Source: Oceanospirillaceae bacterium
GTDB lineage: Bacteria; Pseudomonadota; Gammaproteobacteria; Pseudomonadales; Oceanobacteraceae
Length of the DNA stretch: 64,000 nt
Direction of reading: 5' to 3'
Assembly (NCBI GenBank): GCA_002724925.1
Contig: PBQA01000020.1
Span: 1-64,000, forward strand
In this document: positions 43,513 to 52,965 of the stretch, piece after piece
Numbering within the stretch: position 1 is the first letter of the stretch
How the letters are laid out: each line of letters opens with the position of its first letter
Notes under the pieces: model-generated
The model's database searches: none
Seen by the model: the letters and a program-made list of their open reading frames with translations, nothing else
What the model was told of the DNA's origin: nothing
Program-made: the position numbers and the translations under genes

Positions 43513-44111
43513 GCGAACTGCGTCCTGATCTGAGTATTATTCAGCAATGGATTCGCCCGGAAAGTGAAATCCTCGACCTTGGCTGCGGCGAGGGTGAATT
43601 ACTCAGTTATCTCAAGACTGAGAAAAACGTTCACGGTTACGGTCTGGAAATTAATCCAGAAAAACTGACGGCCTGTATCCGTAACGGCGTCAATGTGATT
43701 GAACAGAACCTGGATAATGGCCTCAGTAACTTTGAAGATCAGAGCATCGATACCGTTGTCATGACTCAAGCACTGCAGGCTGTTCAGCGTCCGGACGAAC
43801 TGCTCGACGAAATGCTGCGTATCGGCAAAGAAGCCATCGTGACGTTTCCGAACTTTGGTTACTGGAAAACCCGTTTCTACCTTTTATTGAAGGGTCGCAT
43901 GCCCATGTCGGATACGCTGCCGTACAACTGGTATGACACGCCGAATATTCACATGTGCACCTTCCGCGACTTTGAAATTCTGTGTCGGGAGAAAGGCATA
44001 CGTATTCTTAATAAAACCGTTGTCGATGATCAGCATCGCGAGCACTGGAGCATTCGTCTCTGGCCAGCCATGCTGGGCGAAATAGCGGTTTATCACATCA
44101 CCCGGAGATAA
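43509..44111 (+). CDS. metW: Methionine biosynthesis protein MetW
   Basis: This 200-residue SAM-methyltransferase-like protein works with MetX in methionine synthesis. It has motif I '[15 protein letters not shown]', '[11 protein letters not shown]', '[30 protein letters not shown]' and '[25 protein letters not shown]'. It overlaps metX by 4 bp. Confidence 0.96.
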   Translation: MSELRPDLSIIQQWIRPESEILDLGCGEGELLSYLKTEKNVHGYGLEINPEKLTACIRNGVNVIEQNLDNGLSNFEDQSIDTVVMTQALQAVQRPDELLDEMLRIGKEAIVTFPNFGYWKTRFYLLLKGRMPMSDTLPYNWYDTPNIHMCTFRDFEILCREKGIRILNKTVVDDQHREHWSIRLWPAMLGEIAVYHITRR

Positions 44112-44113
44112 GT

Positions 44114-44572
44114 ATGAATGCACTGAGTAAGATCAACGCTATCCTGGTACTGGCTCTTTCTGTCGCCTCTATGCAAACCTTTGCAGATCGTGGTGAACAG
44201 AAGCAGGTGTTTGGTGATTATGAGGTCCACTACATAGGCCTTAATTCCAGCTTCTTACCTGAGGAAGCTGCCGAAGCCTACGATATTCCGCGCTCACGCT
44301 CGCTCGCTTATCTGAGCATTTCAGTATTGAAGACCGCGAAAGACACGGTACCGACGCCAGTGACGGCTGAACTCACAGGGACCATCAAAAACCTGATTGG
44401 TCAGAGTCGCACCATCGACTTCCGGGAAATCAAAGAAACCAATGCGGTGTACTATGTATCGACCTTCCGCTTCGATAAAAACGAAATCTATCGCATTGAT
44501 CTCGATGTCACGCCAGAAGGTACCAGCCGCACGTTTGACGTGAAATTTAGTCAGAAATTCTATCAGGAATAA
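44114..44572 (+). CDS. DUF4426 periplasmic protein
   Basis: The 152 residues have a cleavable signal peptide (~1-24, ending 'MQTFA'). The DUF4426 fold is indicated by '[41 protein letters not shown]' and '[29 protein letters not shown]', immunoglobulin-like in character. The function is unknown. It lies between metW and rdgB, as I recall for Pseudomonas PA0388. Confidence 0.88.
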   Translation: MNALSKINAILVLALSVASMQTFADRGEQKQVFGDYEVHYIGLNSSFLPEEAAEAYDIPRSRSLAYLSISVLKTAKDTVPTPVTAELTGTIKNLIGQSRTIDFREIKETNAVYYVSTFRFDKNEIYRIDLDVTPEGTSRTFDVKFSQKFYQE

Positions 44573-44574
44573 TC

Positions 44575-45171
44575 ATGAAAAAAATCGTTCTTGCCAGTGG
44601 CAACAAAGGCAAACTACGTGAATTTTCAGCCATGTTTTCTGAGCACTTTGCTGACGATAATGTTGAGCTTATTCCTCAGACAGAGCTCAATGTTTCTGAC
44701 GCCGATGAGACAGGGCTGAGCTTCGTTGAGAATGCCATTATCAAAGCACGCCATGCCTGCCAGGTGACCGGGCTACCAGCACTGGCAGATGACTCTGGCA
44801 TTGAGATTGATGTGCTCGACGGTGCTCCTGGTATTTACAGCGCCCGATACTCTGGTGAAGGAGATCAGGCGAATAACAGTAAAGTCCTGAAAAACCTCGA
44901 AGGTGTCGCTGAAGCAGAACGCACGGCACGCTTTCAATGCGTGCTTGTATATATGCGTCATGCCGAAGACCCAACGCCACAGGTTTTCCAGGGTGCGTGG
45001 GAAGGCGTCATTCTCACACAGCCCTCAGGCACAGAAGGGTTTGGCTATGACCCTATATTTTATGTCCCAAGTGAGCAATGCAGCGCCGCTGAACTGAGCC
45101 GGGAACGTAAGAACGTTTTATCCCATCGAGGTCAGGCGATTCAGCAGCTACTGGGACGCTGGCGCCCTTAA
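44575..45171 (+). CDS. rdgB: XTP/dITP diphosphatase (non-canonical purine NTPase)
   Basis: RdgB hydrolyses dITP, ITP and XTP to keep them out of nucleic acids. The 198 residues carry '[18 protein letters not shown]', the metal/base site '[29 protein letters not shown]', '[14 protein letters not shown]' and 'LSHRGQAIQ'. It starts 2 bp after DUF4426. Confidence 0.97.
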   Translation: MKKIVLASGNKGKLREFSAMFSEHFADDNVELIPQTELNVSDADETGLSFVENAIIKARHACQVTGLPALADDSGIEIDVLDGAPGIYSARYSGEGDQANNSKVLKNLEGVAEAERTARFQCVLVYMRHAEDPTPQVFQGAWEGVILTQPSGTEGFGYDPIFYVPSEQCSAAELSRERKNVLSHRGQAIQQLLGRWRP

Positions 45172-45221
45172 TAGAATTTAAGACTTACTAACGATACATC
45201 ACAGAGAAAGATACTTTGGAC

Positions 45222-45566
45222 ATGCTTGAACAACTCGAACAGAAGATTCTCAATACGGTATCTGCACTGCAGGAAGCCCGGAAAGACAATAAAGCCCTGC
45301 AGGAAACCAACGAAGAATTAAATAATACGATCGCGGAGCTGCGCCAGGCGGTGTCAGATGCGGAGCAACGTCTGCAACATCGCGACACGGCCATTACCGC
45401 GTTGCAGCAACAGTATGAGTCTGTAAAAAGAGAAAACAGTCGCCTGTCTCAGGAAAAGAATGAGTGGGAAGTCAAAGTATCCGCGCTGATGGAGGCCATT
45501 GACGAAACCGGGTTTGAACTCAAATCTCCTTCTTTTGAATCCCGCTCTGAGGCTGGCGTCGCCTGA
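45222..45566 (+). CDS. Small coiled-coil protein
   Basis: The protein has 114 residues from the ATG 45222; a TTG two codons upstream is possible. Residues ~3-90 form a continuous heptad-rich coiled coil ('LEQLEQKILNTVSALQEARKDNKALQETNEELNNTIAELR'), resembling ZapB or TIGR02449-type cell-division proteins, though I cannot assign it firmly. It is inserted between rdgB and hemW, which are adjacent in my memory of Pseudomonas. Confidence 0.75.
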   Translation: MLEQLEQKILNTVSALQEARKDNKALQETNEELNNTIAELRQAVSDAEQRLQHRDTAITALQQQYESVKRENSRLSQEKNEWEVKVSALMEAIDETGFELKSPSFESRSEAGVA

Positions 45567-45573
45567 AAGGATC

Positions 45574-46719
45574 ATGACACTGCCTCCACTGAGTCTGTAC
45601 ATCCACATTCCCTGGTGTGTGCGCAAATGTCCTTACTGTGACTTCAACTCTCACGAGGCAGGCAGCCATATTCCTGAAGCAGAGTATATTAATGCTCTTC
45701 TGAAAGACCTCGAACAAGACCTCCACTGGGTGCAAGGGCGTGCGATAAAAAGTATCTTTTTTGGCGGCGGCACTCCCAGCTTATTATCGGCTCACGCCTA
45801 CGAAACACTCTTCACTGGGCTGTCTGAAAAACTCTCTTTCAGCTCGGATATTGAGATTACTCTGGAAGCCAACCCCGGAACCTTCGAAGCGGATAAATTT
45901 AAAGCCTACAGACAGCTGGGCATTAACCGTTTATCAATGGGCATCCAGAGCTTTCAGCCTGAACACCTGAAAAAACTTGGGCGAATACACGACAGAGCGC
46001 AAGCGCTTGCGGCCATTGAAACAGCGATTAATGCGGGATTCAGTAATTTTAATCTCGACCTGATGCACGGTCTGCCAGACCAGACGCCAGAGCAGGCGCT
46101 GGATGATTTAAATACCGCCCTGTCTTTTCAGCCGCCGCACCTGTCCTGGTATCAGCTGACAATCGAACCCAACACCGAATTTTATAAGCGCCCGCCGGTG
46201 CTGCCTGAAGATGACACCCTGTGGGATATTCAGGAGCAGGGGCAAGAAAGACTGGCGCATGCAGGACTGCGTCAGTACGAGATCTCGGCATACTCGCTGC
46301 CGCAGCAGCAAGCGAAGCATAATATTAATTACTGGCGTTTCGGTGACTATCTGGGCATCGGAGCAGGTGCACATGGCAAGATCACCTCAACAGGGCCCCA
46401 GGGCCTGACCATTCTGCGTACGCGCAAAACCCGACTACCGAAAGACTATTTAAACAGCGAGAAACGCTTCCTGGCAGGACAGGATCGTATCTTGCCCGAA
46501 GACACCGCGCTGGAGTGCATGATGAATGCGTTACGCCTCCAGGAGGGTATTCCTGTGAGTGATTTTGAAGCCCGGACAGGAATGACACTCGACAGCATCA
46601 GGGCGCCGCTGAATAAAGCGCTTTCACTTGGTCTGATTGAGTGCAGCACTGACATCCGCGCTTCGGAACGCGGCCAGCAATATCTGAATGAATTACTGGC
46701 ACTGTTCCTTACCGACTAA
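45574..46719 (+). CDS. hemW: HemW-type heme chaperone (radical SAM)
   Basis: The protein has 381 residues from the ATG 45574, 8 bp after the coiled-coil gene; the frame runs 25 codons further upstream without similarity. It has 'LYIHIPWCVRKCPYCDFNSH' (CxxxCxxC plus the HemW-type extra Cys context), 'FFGGGTPSLLS', 'EANPGTFE', 'RLSMGIQSFQPEHLKKLGRIHDRAQA', 'DLMHGLPDQTPEQAL' and 'YQLTIEPNTEFYKRPP'. It is often misannotated as oxygen-independent coproporphyrinogen oxidase; HemW inserts heme into respiratory proteins. Confidence 0.95.
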   Translation: MTLPPLSLYIHIPWCVRKCPYCDFNSHEAGSHIPEAEYINALLKDLEQDLHWVQGRAIKSIFFGGGTPSLLSAHAYETLFTGLSEKLSFSSDIEITLEANPGTFEADKFKAYRQLGINRLSMGIQSFQPEHLKKLGRIHDRAQALAAIETAINAGFSNFNLDLMHGLPDQTPEQALDDLNTALSFQPPHLSWYQLTIEPNTEFYKRPPVLPEDDTLWDIQEQGQERLAHAGLRQYEISAYSLPQQQAKHNINYWRFGDYLGIGAGAHGKITSTGPQGLTILRTRKTRLPKDYLNSEKRFLAGQDRILPEDTALECMMNALRLQEGIPVSDFEARTGMTLDSIRAPLNKALSLGLIECSTDIRASERGQQYLNELLALFLTD

Positions 46720-46739
46720 ATCGCTGGGAAAAATAAGAG

Positions 46740-47666
46740 TCAGGCGACTGATACCACACGTAAATCAGTCTGCGGGGCGTATAACTCCTCAAGATAGGCG
46801 CTGGCCGCCTCGACGCCCATATCGTAACCATCGGCCAGTTTCTTCTCGTTCATACACAGACGCGACACAGAGAACTCTGGCGGCGGAGCAACAACACGCA
46901 CCCGACAGCCTTCTGGAGGCGAGTTAATAAAATCGAGGCTTTCATTATATTGTGCTGTGCGGAACTTCATCGCGTTCATCAAGCCTGCTTCAGCCGCGAA
47001 CATTTTTTCCAGTAACCACTCGCTCTGGCTGGATGTCTTACGAAATCCGAGCGGCTGCGAGAGCACCACCGTAATATCGTCGGCCCCCATATTCCAGGCT
47101 TGTCGCACAGGAATTGAGTCCGCCACACCACCATCTACGTAGCGCTCATTGTTGACAACAACCGGTGAGCGATAGAAATACGGAATAGCACAGGTGGCCA
47201 CCATAGCATCATGCACCGTTTCAGAGGTCACGGGCAGATAATGTGCCTGGCCACTCTCAACGTGCGTTGCAGTGGCATAGAGTTCCATATCACCGACGAA
47301 CTCCGCGAGAGGAAGTTGCTGATGGGTGTAATGCCACAACCAGTGAACATCGGTCATATGCCCGCCTCGAACGAAACGCACTGGGCTGAAGAATTCTTTC
47401 TGACGCGCGTACTCCATAATTGCCTGACGCGCGCGACCCGGTTGTCGGGACAAATATCCTGTCAGGTTGGTCCCACCGGCCGATACACCGATACCAAAAT
47501 CAAATCCGTGAAATTCCTGCTCAAGAAAGTGATCGATCACTCCACTGGCAAATATTCCTCGCATCGCCCCGCCTTCGACAACGATGGCTTTTCTTGTACC
47601 ACTCACCGTATCGTTACTTGCCACGCCATTGTTTGCACTACTGTCTACAGTCCCGTCGTTTGCCAT
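46740..47666 (-). CDS. Patatin-like phospholipase
   Basis: The protein has 308 residues from the ATG 47664-47666, with GGAG 6-9 bp upstream; the frame extends 53 codons further up. The patatin domain has the oxyanion loop 'VEGGAMRGIFASGVIDHF', the nucleophile S62 in G-V-S-A-G and D178 of the dyad in 'VDGGVADSIPV'. It is predicted to be a cytosolic lipid acyl hydrolase of the RssA/YjjU type. The last ~25 residues ('LEELYAPQTDLRVVSVA') are variable. Confidence 0.9.
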   Translation of the reverse strand: MANDGTVDSSANNGVASNDTVSGTRKAIVVEGGAMRGIFASGVIDHFLEQEFHGFDFGIGVSAGGTNLTGYLSRQPGRARQAIMEYARQKEFFSPVRFVRGGHMTDVHWLWHYTHQQLPLAEFVGDMELYATATHVESGQAHYLPVTSETVHDAMVATCAIPYFYRSPVVVNNERYVDGGVADSIPVRQAWNMGADDITVVLSQPLGFRKTSSQSEWLLEKMFAAEAGLMNAMKFRTAQYNESLDFINSPPEGCRVRVVAPPPEFSVSRLCMNEKKLADGYDMGVEAASAYLEELYAPQTDLRVVSVA

Positions 47667-47807
47667 TTCAATCTCCGGTTCGTTCCAACCCGTTGTACAT
47701 ACACAATTCAGAAGGGTGACACCCGCATTGGTTCCATTGAAATGAATTTTTCTAATACAGCCAATAGTGAAAAGCTTGCTGGCACCGACAATCAGAGCAA
47801 ACAAAAA

Positions 47808-47831
47808 AGCCCGATGTGGAAACACCGGGCT
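47808..47831 (-). terminator. Terminator after the ectoine operon
   Basis: Reading leftward, AGCCCG and CGGGCT enclose a GTG/CAC inner stem with loop TTTC, followed by a run of T. It lies ~70 bp past the stop of the TPR gene and upstream of the patatin gene, marking the end of the ectABC-ask-TPR transcript. Confidence 0.75.
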
Positions 47832-47901
47832 CTCGGAATCTATCTTTTGCGGGTTGACCGCTGACGTCAGAATGCGTCTTAAATGGGTCTTTAAATGCGA
47901 C

Positions 47902-48834
47902 TTAAGAAGACACCTGAGTCATGGCAATAAACTCTTCCATATCTCGCAGCTTCTCGAAACTCGGATCGTGGGCGGCCTGCTCACGCAGTGCTTCAGACGT
48001 TTCGATGGCTTCAGCGAGATCCCGAAGTGCTTCTTCAATGTAGCCACTCTCGGCGTGCGCACAGGCGCGCTGATATTTAGCATGGCTGTTTTCAGGGTCT
48101 ATGGTCAGTGCACGATTCGCAAGTGCATTGGCCCACTGGTTCTGGCCAAGCAGTAAGGCGGCATCTGCCTTGTACGTAATGGCCTCAATATCATCAGGAC
48201 GCAGTCCAAGAATCTGATCATAAATTGCGATCTTATTCTGAGCACTGGATTCCTGTGACGCTTTCAGCCAGAGAGAGTGAACTTCGTTGGTCAGTTCAAT
48301 CTCTTCCTGAGTCGCAGCAATATGCCGAGACTTACTGTGTAGTTCTCGTTCCAGTTTTTCGAGACGTTCTTCGTAGGAGCTGGTGATCCGGGAGATCTCG
48401 TCATTGGCGAGAGCACTTGCCCGGTCTTTGATCTCACGCAGAGAGTTCCACCCCACCAGAACCAGCAATGTAGACGCACCGGCGATCAGGTAAAAGAAGT
48501 ATGTGACGGTATCGGTCGCGTACATTAACGCCTTGTCAGCGACGCTCAGTTCACGATCTGTGATCTGTTCTGTCACTTCGACGCGGTGGTCTGCCAGCAT
48601 CTGGCGGAGGGTTTTGACTTCATCAAGCAGGTAACGCTCGGTGAATGCAGAATAAAGAGGCGCCTCAAGCGCCTCTATGGTTTTTTCAGCCTTGGCGTAG
48701 TTAGCCTGCACCTCTTCGGCTGATTCTGCTGTGTCTTCAGTTGTTGGGGCGGCATTAACCCGCGCCGGTAGAATCACCAGCGCTGAGGCAAATACCATCA
48801 GAGACAAGAATATATGCCAGACGGTTCTTATCAT
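47902..48834 (-). CDS. TPR protein with signal/anchor and transmembrane segment, coupled to the ectoine operon
   Basis: The protein has 310 residues from the ATG 48832-48834, which overlaps the ask stop as ATGA. It has an N-terminal signal-like helix (~5-26, ending 'ARVNAAP'), a helical region, a transmembrane helix (~106-125, 'YFFYLIAGASTLLVLVGW'), a coiled coil (~130-190) and TPR-like repeats (~190-290: 'AIYDQILGLRPDDIEAITYKADAALLLGQNQWANALANRALTIDPENSHAKYQRACAHAESGYIEEAL'). The function is unknown. Translational coupling to the ectoine aspartokinase suggests an osmotic-stress role, but that is inference. Confidence 0.8.
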   Translation of the reverse strand: MIRTVWHIFLSLMVFASALVILPARVNAAPTTEDTAESAEEVQANYAKAEKTIEALEAPLYSAFTERYLLDEVKTLRQMLADHRVEVTEQITDRELSVADKALMYATDTVTYFFYLIAGASTLLVLVGWNSLREIKDRASALANDEISRITSSYEERLEKLERELHSKSRHIAATQEEIELTNEVHSLWLKASQESSAQNKIAIYDQILGLRPDDIEAITYKADAALLLGQNQWANALANRALTIDPENSHAKYQRACAHAESGYIEEALRDLAEAIETSEALREQAAHDPSFEKLRDMEEFIAMTQVSS

Positions 48835-50285
48835 GCGGACTGTACCGCCTCCCAATCACTGTTATTCTCGATCAGACTGGTGTGCAGAGCTTTCACCGCC
48901 GCAGCGTAATCCTGATCGGCAACAATGAACATCATATCCACCTGACGCATTGCCTGGTGCACAGACAAAATATTCACACCGGCATCAGACAAGGCCGATG
49001 CAGCGGACTTCAGCAAGCCCGGAACCTTCATATCACTACCGATCGCGCTGACCATCGCCATCTTCTCGACTCGAATGTCAGCGTTAGTGTAGTTGGCCTG
49101 CAGTCGATCCATCAACCAATTGATGCGACGCTTGTTACCTTTCAGGTAAAACGTGACTGTATTGGCGTTAAAGTCTTTGGTCAGAACCCGCACGCCTGAC
49201 TCAAAGACCAGGTCGTTCATTTTCTGGCCATAAGAGGGATCACCCACCATATCCTGGTCAAACAGCTCCATTGCCCAGACACTGCGTGTACCGGCAATGA
49301 TCTCTACTTTCGGCGTTTTGCTGCTGTAGTCACTGCGGATTTCTGTACCACGGTGCTCTGGTTCAAACGTGTTTTTCACGCGAAGCAGGATGTTGCGCTT
49401 ACGCAGACCCGCCGCCGCACGTGGATGAATGGCTTCCATCCCAAGGTTCGCCAACTGATCAGCAACGTCATAGTTGGTCAGACCAATCGGGTGTACATTT
49501 TCCGCGCCGACCATTTCAGGATCCGCGGTACTCAGGTGATATTCTTTGTGAATAATGGCTTCGCCCGCGCCCGTCACAGTGGCTACCTTCGAGAAGGTCA
49601 TCTCACTGTAACCACGGTCATAAGTTTTCATCAGACCTTCGCGACACTGGGTATAACCCGTAACGATCGGCATCTCCTGCGTGAAATCGACATCCGAGAA
49701 CGCGTCTTTGATGTGATCTTCGAGAGTCTGCTGACTGTCAGACCTCCAGTTGGTCAGATCGATAAAACGCGCATTAATGTCATGCAGTTTCAGTAGTTGT
49801 ACCGAATTATATGCGCTGTGCGCTTCACCCAGGGCACTTAACATTTCACGAACACGGTGCAGATGATCATCCAGCTGAAAGTGGCCGAATGTGCAGACGT
49901 TCTCAAGGTGCTCAAGGCACTGCTTAACGTCTTCAATGCGACTGCTGATAAACTGGTCAGCACGGCGACGAACAATATCCTGACCATCGAACATCTCTTC
50001 GTTCATTGCCAGCATAGCGGCCTGTACTTCATACAGTTTCTGCTGCCATGGACGGTTTTCGTCCATTTCGGAAAAGAGTGCATAGACGCCCGGCTCACCG
50101 GTCTTCTTGTGCTCAAGCAGACCGTTGGTCATACCAGCATACGCTGATACTACGAAGGCGCGCTGATACAAAGTCGTTTCGGTACCACCGTGCGGCGCCT
50201 GAGGACGCTGCCAGATATTTTTTAATACATCGTCGTAACGGCTCATCGAAGTGCCGCCGATTTTTTCTACACTGTGCTTAATCAT
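48831..50285 (-). CDS. ask: Ectoine-pathway aspartate kinase
   Basis: This aspartokinase supplies aspartyl phosphate for ectoine and is normally less feedback-inhibited than the LysC type. The 484 residues start with 'HSVEKIGGTSMSRYDDVL' (the Ask_ect form KIGGTSM rather than KFGGTSV). Further motifs are 'SAYAGMTNGLLEHKKTGEPGVY', 'VTGYTQC..GLMKTYDRGYSEMTFSKVA' and 'EAIIHKEYHLSTADP'. C-terminal ACT domains carry 'AMVSAIGSDMKVPGLLKSAASALSDAGVNILSVHQAMRQVDMMFIV'. It sits 60 bp after ectC. Confidence 0.95.
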   Translation of the reverse strand: MIKHSVEKIGGTSMSRYDDVLKNIWQRPQAPHGGTETTLYQRAFVVSAYAGMTNGLLEHKKTGEPGVYALFSEMDENRPWQQKLYEVQAAMLAMNEEMFDGQDIVRRRADQFISSRIEDVKQCLEHLENVCTFGHFQLDDHLHRVREMLSALGEAHSAYNSVQLLKLHDINARFIDLTNWRSDSQQTLEDHIKDAFSDVDFTQEMPIVTGYTQCREGLMKTYDRGYSEMTFSKVATVTGAGEAIIHKEYHLSTADPEMVGAENVHPIGLTNYDVADQLANLGMEAIHPRAAAGLRKRNILLRVKNTFEPEHRGTEIRSDYSSKTPKVEIIAGTRSVWAMELFDQDMVGDPSYGQKMNDLVFESGVRVLTKDFNANTVTFYLKGNKRRINWLMDRLQANYTNADIRVEKMAMVSAIGSDMKVPGLLKSAASALSDAGVNILSVHQAMRQVDMMFIVADQDYAAAVKALHTSLIENNSDWEAVQSA

Positions 50286-50345
50286 GTTATTCCTGCTGAT
50301 TCTATTTGTTTGATGGATTGGCCCATTTCCAGGCCATCACGCGAA

Positions 50346-50744
50346 TCAGTCTTCGATGGTGTCAGCTTCCAATGCGTAGACGCCGTTTTCATCGTGGACT
50401 TCCTTGCCGTTTAACGGCGGATTAAACACACACGCCATGTGCATGTCCTTGGTCGCGCGCAGCAAGTGCTTATCGTGCTTATCCAGAATATAAAGTGTGC
50501 CCGGACGAATCTGATAGATCTTGCCGTCTTCAACAGTTTCGATTTCACCCTCGCCCTGCATGCAGTACACAGACTCCAGGTGATTCTGGTAGTGAATAGG
50601 CGTTTCTGTACCCGCAAAAATAGTGGTGATGTGGAATGAGAATCCCATGTTGTCGTCTTTCAGCAACATACGGACGCTTTCCCAGTTGCCACCATTGATG
50701 GCGCGGCTGCTGTTTTTACATTCTTCGAGTGTTCTTACGATCAT
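50346..50744 (-). CDS. ectC: L-ectoine synthase
   Basis: EctC cyclises N-gamma-acetyl-diaminobutyrate to ectoine. The 132-residue cupin has '[69 protein letters not shown]' type features (metal-site Glu/Tyr/His region '[11 protein letters not shown]'), '[19 protein letters not shown]' and '[20 protein letters not shown]'. It is third in ectABC. Confidence 0.97.
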   Translation of the reverse strand: MIVRTLEECKNSSRAINGGNWESVRMLLKDDNMGFSFHITTIFAGTETPIHYQNHLESVYCMQGEGEIETVEDGKIYQIRPGTLYILDKHDKHLLRATKDMHMACVFNPPLNGKEVHDENGVYALEADTIED

Positions 50745-50797
50745 TTTCTGCGTTTTCCTGAGTTCGTTGGCGTTGAGAGGCTACAAGAGAAGGCTTC

Positions 50798-52069
50798 TTA
50801 AGAAGCCTTACTCACCTGATCAGACATTACCTGAGTAACACATTTCTCAAGGATATCGAGACCCGCACTCAACTTGCTTTCTTCAATCGTCAGGGGCGTC
50901 AGGATCTTAACAACCTGACCATCGGAGCCACTGGTTTCAATAATCAGATTATGCTCAAACGCTAACTCAGTAATTGCACCGGCGATGTCACCGTTAGCAA
51001 ACTCAAGACCCTGCATAATTCCACGGCCTTTGTGCTTCATCTTAGAGGTACCACCGTTTTCTGCCTGAATCTCTTTCAGACGACGACGGATAACACTTGC
51101 CTTGTGCTGAATTTCTTCAGCAAAACGGTAGTCACTCCAGTACTCTTCCAGTGCGCGACGTGCAGTAACGAACGCGTGGTTGTTACCACGGAAGGTACCG
51201 TTATGCTCACCTGGACCCCAGATGTCGAGCTCTTCTTTGAGGAGAACAACCGCCATTGGCAGACCGTAGCCACCCAGAGATTTCGACAGAGTAATAACGT
51301 CAGGCTCGATACCGAATTCTTCAAAACTGAAGAAGGTGCCTGAACGACCACAACCTGCCTGAATGTCATCAACGATCAGCAGCATGTCATGCTTTTTACA
51401 GATCGCCTGCAGACCCTGCATCCATTCTTTAGATGCTACGTTCAGACCACCTTCACCCTGGATACACTCAACAATGACACCGGCTGGATGACCCAGACCT
51501 GATGAACCGTCGTCAAGCGCTTTTTCCAGATATTTGAGCGTATTGAAGTCGCCCAGGTAGCCATCGTACGGCATAAACTGAACACCGGTTGTTGGCAATC
51601 CGCTGGCCTTCTTGTAGTAACCGTTACCGGTAACCGCAGCAGAACCCTGAGTCACACCATGGAAGCCATTGGTGAACGAGATAATGGTCTGACGGCCGGT
51701 ATTTTTACGAGCTACTTTCAGAGCCGCTTCAACCGCGTTAGTACCGGTCGGGCCAGTGAACTGTACCTTGTAGTCCATGTTGCGTGGCTCAAGGATCAGG
51801 TCACGGAAGGCTTCCAGAAATGCAGCTTTCGCGTCTGTGTGCATATCCAGACCGTGAGTCATACCATCCGCTTCGATGTAATCAATCAGCGCCTGCTTGA
51901 AAGCAGGGTTGTTGTGGCCATAGTTCAGCGTGCCAGCACCACCCAGGAAGTCGATGTACTCGTTACCTTCACTGTCAGTCACCGTTGCGTTCTGCGCCTT
52001 AACAAAGGTAACAGGAAATGAACGGCAGTAACCACGAACGTTTGATTCAAGATCTTTAAAAATACCCAT
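50798..52069 (-). CDS. ectB: Diaminobutyrate-2-oxoglutarate transaminase (EctB)
   Basis: EctB aminates aspartate semialdehyde to L-2,4-diaminobutyrate using glutamate. The 423-residue class-III PLP transaminase begins 'MGIFKDLESNVRGYCRSFPVTF'. It has 'NALNYG'-type 'GAGTLNYGHN', 'QFTGPTGTNAVEAALKVARK', 'FTNGFHGVTQGSAAVTGN', 'DDIQAGCGRSGTFFSFE' and the PLP lysine in 'ITLSKSLGGYGLPMAVV'. It starts 33 bp after ectA. Confidence 0.97.
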   Translation of the reverse strand: MGIFKDLESNVRGYCRSFPVTFVKAQNATVTDSEGNEYIDFLGGAGTLNYGHNNPAFKQALIDYIEADGMTHGLDMHTDAKAAFLEAFRDLILEPRNMDYKVQFTGPTGTNAVEAALKVARKNTGRQTIISFTNGFHGVTQGSAAVTGNGYYKKASGLPTTGVQFMPYDGYLGDFNTLKYLEKALDDGSSGLGHPAGVIVECIQGEGGLNVASKEWMQGLQAICKKHDMLLIVDDIQAGCGRSGTFFSFEEFGIEPDVITLSKSLGGYGLPMAVVLLKEELDIWGPGEHNGTFRGNNHAFVTARRALEEYWSDYRFAEEIQHKASVIRRRLKEIQAENGGTSKMKHKGRGIMQGLEFANGDIAGAITELAFEHNLIIETSGSDGQVVKILTPLTIEESKLSAGLDILEKCVTQVMSDQVSKAS

Positions 52070-52102
52070 ATCAGATACCCTCTGTATTTGGTTTAAATTC
52101 TG

Positions 52103-52657
52103 TTATTGCGCAGCGCTGACGTCAGCACTACTGAAAGGACCGATGTGAACAAGCATCTCTGTCTCATGCTGTCCTGCAAAATGCTGCTCTTTGTCGAACA
52201 TAACGCGTTCGTTCAGTGGCGCATCCAGCTTGCGTGCCAGCCTTTTAAACAGGTTCCAGGACGCTTCATTACCCGGTGTGATGCTCGTGTGCAGGTGACG
52301 AACTGCGCCCTGTTGGCGAGACAGCAGCTCAAGTAACATCTTACTGGCCAGGCCAAGCCCCCGAGCCTTAGGGCTCACAGCGACCTGCCAGACAAATAAA
52401 GTGTCTGGTTGCTCCGGCAGAAGATAACCAGAAATGAAACCAATGGTTTCACCCTGCTCTTCAGCAAGCACCGCGGTATCGCGGAAGTGAGAACACTGCA
52501 GGTTGTTGCAGTACATTGAGTTCGTATCCAGAGGCTTGCAGTTTTCCACAAGGTTGTTCACTACAGAGCCGTCTTCCGGATTCGGTTTGCGCATTGTAAT
52601 AAGGCGCTGAGACTGATCTTTTTCGTTGGGCGCTGCCTGCGCCAGAATCTGATTCAT
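52103..52657 (-). CDS. ectA: Diaminobutyrate acetyltransferase (EctA)
   Basis: EctA acetylates L-2,4-diaminobutyrate on the gamma nitrogen. The 184-residue GNAT protein has 'MRKPNPEDGSVVNNLVENCKPLDTNSMYCNNLQCSHFRDTAVLAE', the acetyl-CoA loop 'VAVSPKARGLGLASKMLLELL' and 'LHTSITPGNEASWNLFKRLARKLDAP'. The ATG at 52655-52657 has a GAAGAGGAA ribosome-binding site. It is the first gene of the ectABC-ask operon and has a clear upstream promoter. Confidence 0.96.
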   Translation of the reverse strand: MNQILAQAAPNEKDQSQRLITMRKPNPEDGSVVNNLVENCKPLDTNSMYCNNLQCSHFRDTAVLAEEQGETIGFISGYLLPEQPDTLFVWQVAVSPKARGLGLASKMLLELLSRQQGAVRHLHTSITPGNEASWNLFKRLARKLDAPLNERVMFDKEQHFAGQHETEMLVHIGPFSSADVSAAQ

Positions 52658-52742
52658 TTCCTCTTCGAGGTCCGCGTACCGGCGTGAGCCATTACGTCCT
52701 CGTCAATTGCTTCTGTTTCGTCAATTAGTTTGAACTCTAAAC

Positions 52743-52770
52743 ATTATAGTCAATCGCAAAATATATACAA
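52743..52770 (-). promoter_or_regulatory. Sigma70-like promoter of the ectoine operon
   Basis: Reading leftward, TTGTAT (52765-52770), a 16-bp spacer and a perfect TATAAT (52743-52748) lie 86 bp upstream of the ectA start. The surrounding 52.7-52.9 kb is very AT-rich and lies between ectA and the divergent MarR-type gene, so operators of that regulator are expected here. In Methylomicrobium, EctR overlaps the equivalent promoter. Confidence 0.65.
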
Positions 52771-52965
52771 CACTAAATATATTTCACCCAGAAGCGGTCT
52801 TTTTGATTGAGAAGAACGTAATTTTTTGTACAATAATCAAACAAAACGAGCTTTTTTATTAATATTTCCGCCATTTTGTCGCGAAAAATACATAGAGATC
52901 GATATTTTGAGATCTAAATATAGGACGCGATGCGCCACCCGGGAAAGCGGTCAGGAGGCCCCCTT

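Noticed and set aside
47211-47864. 217-codon plus-strand ORF opposite the patatin gene
   Set aside because: It is antisense to a well-supported phospholipase and runs through a terminator; it shows no domain features.
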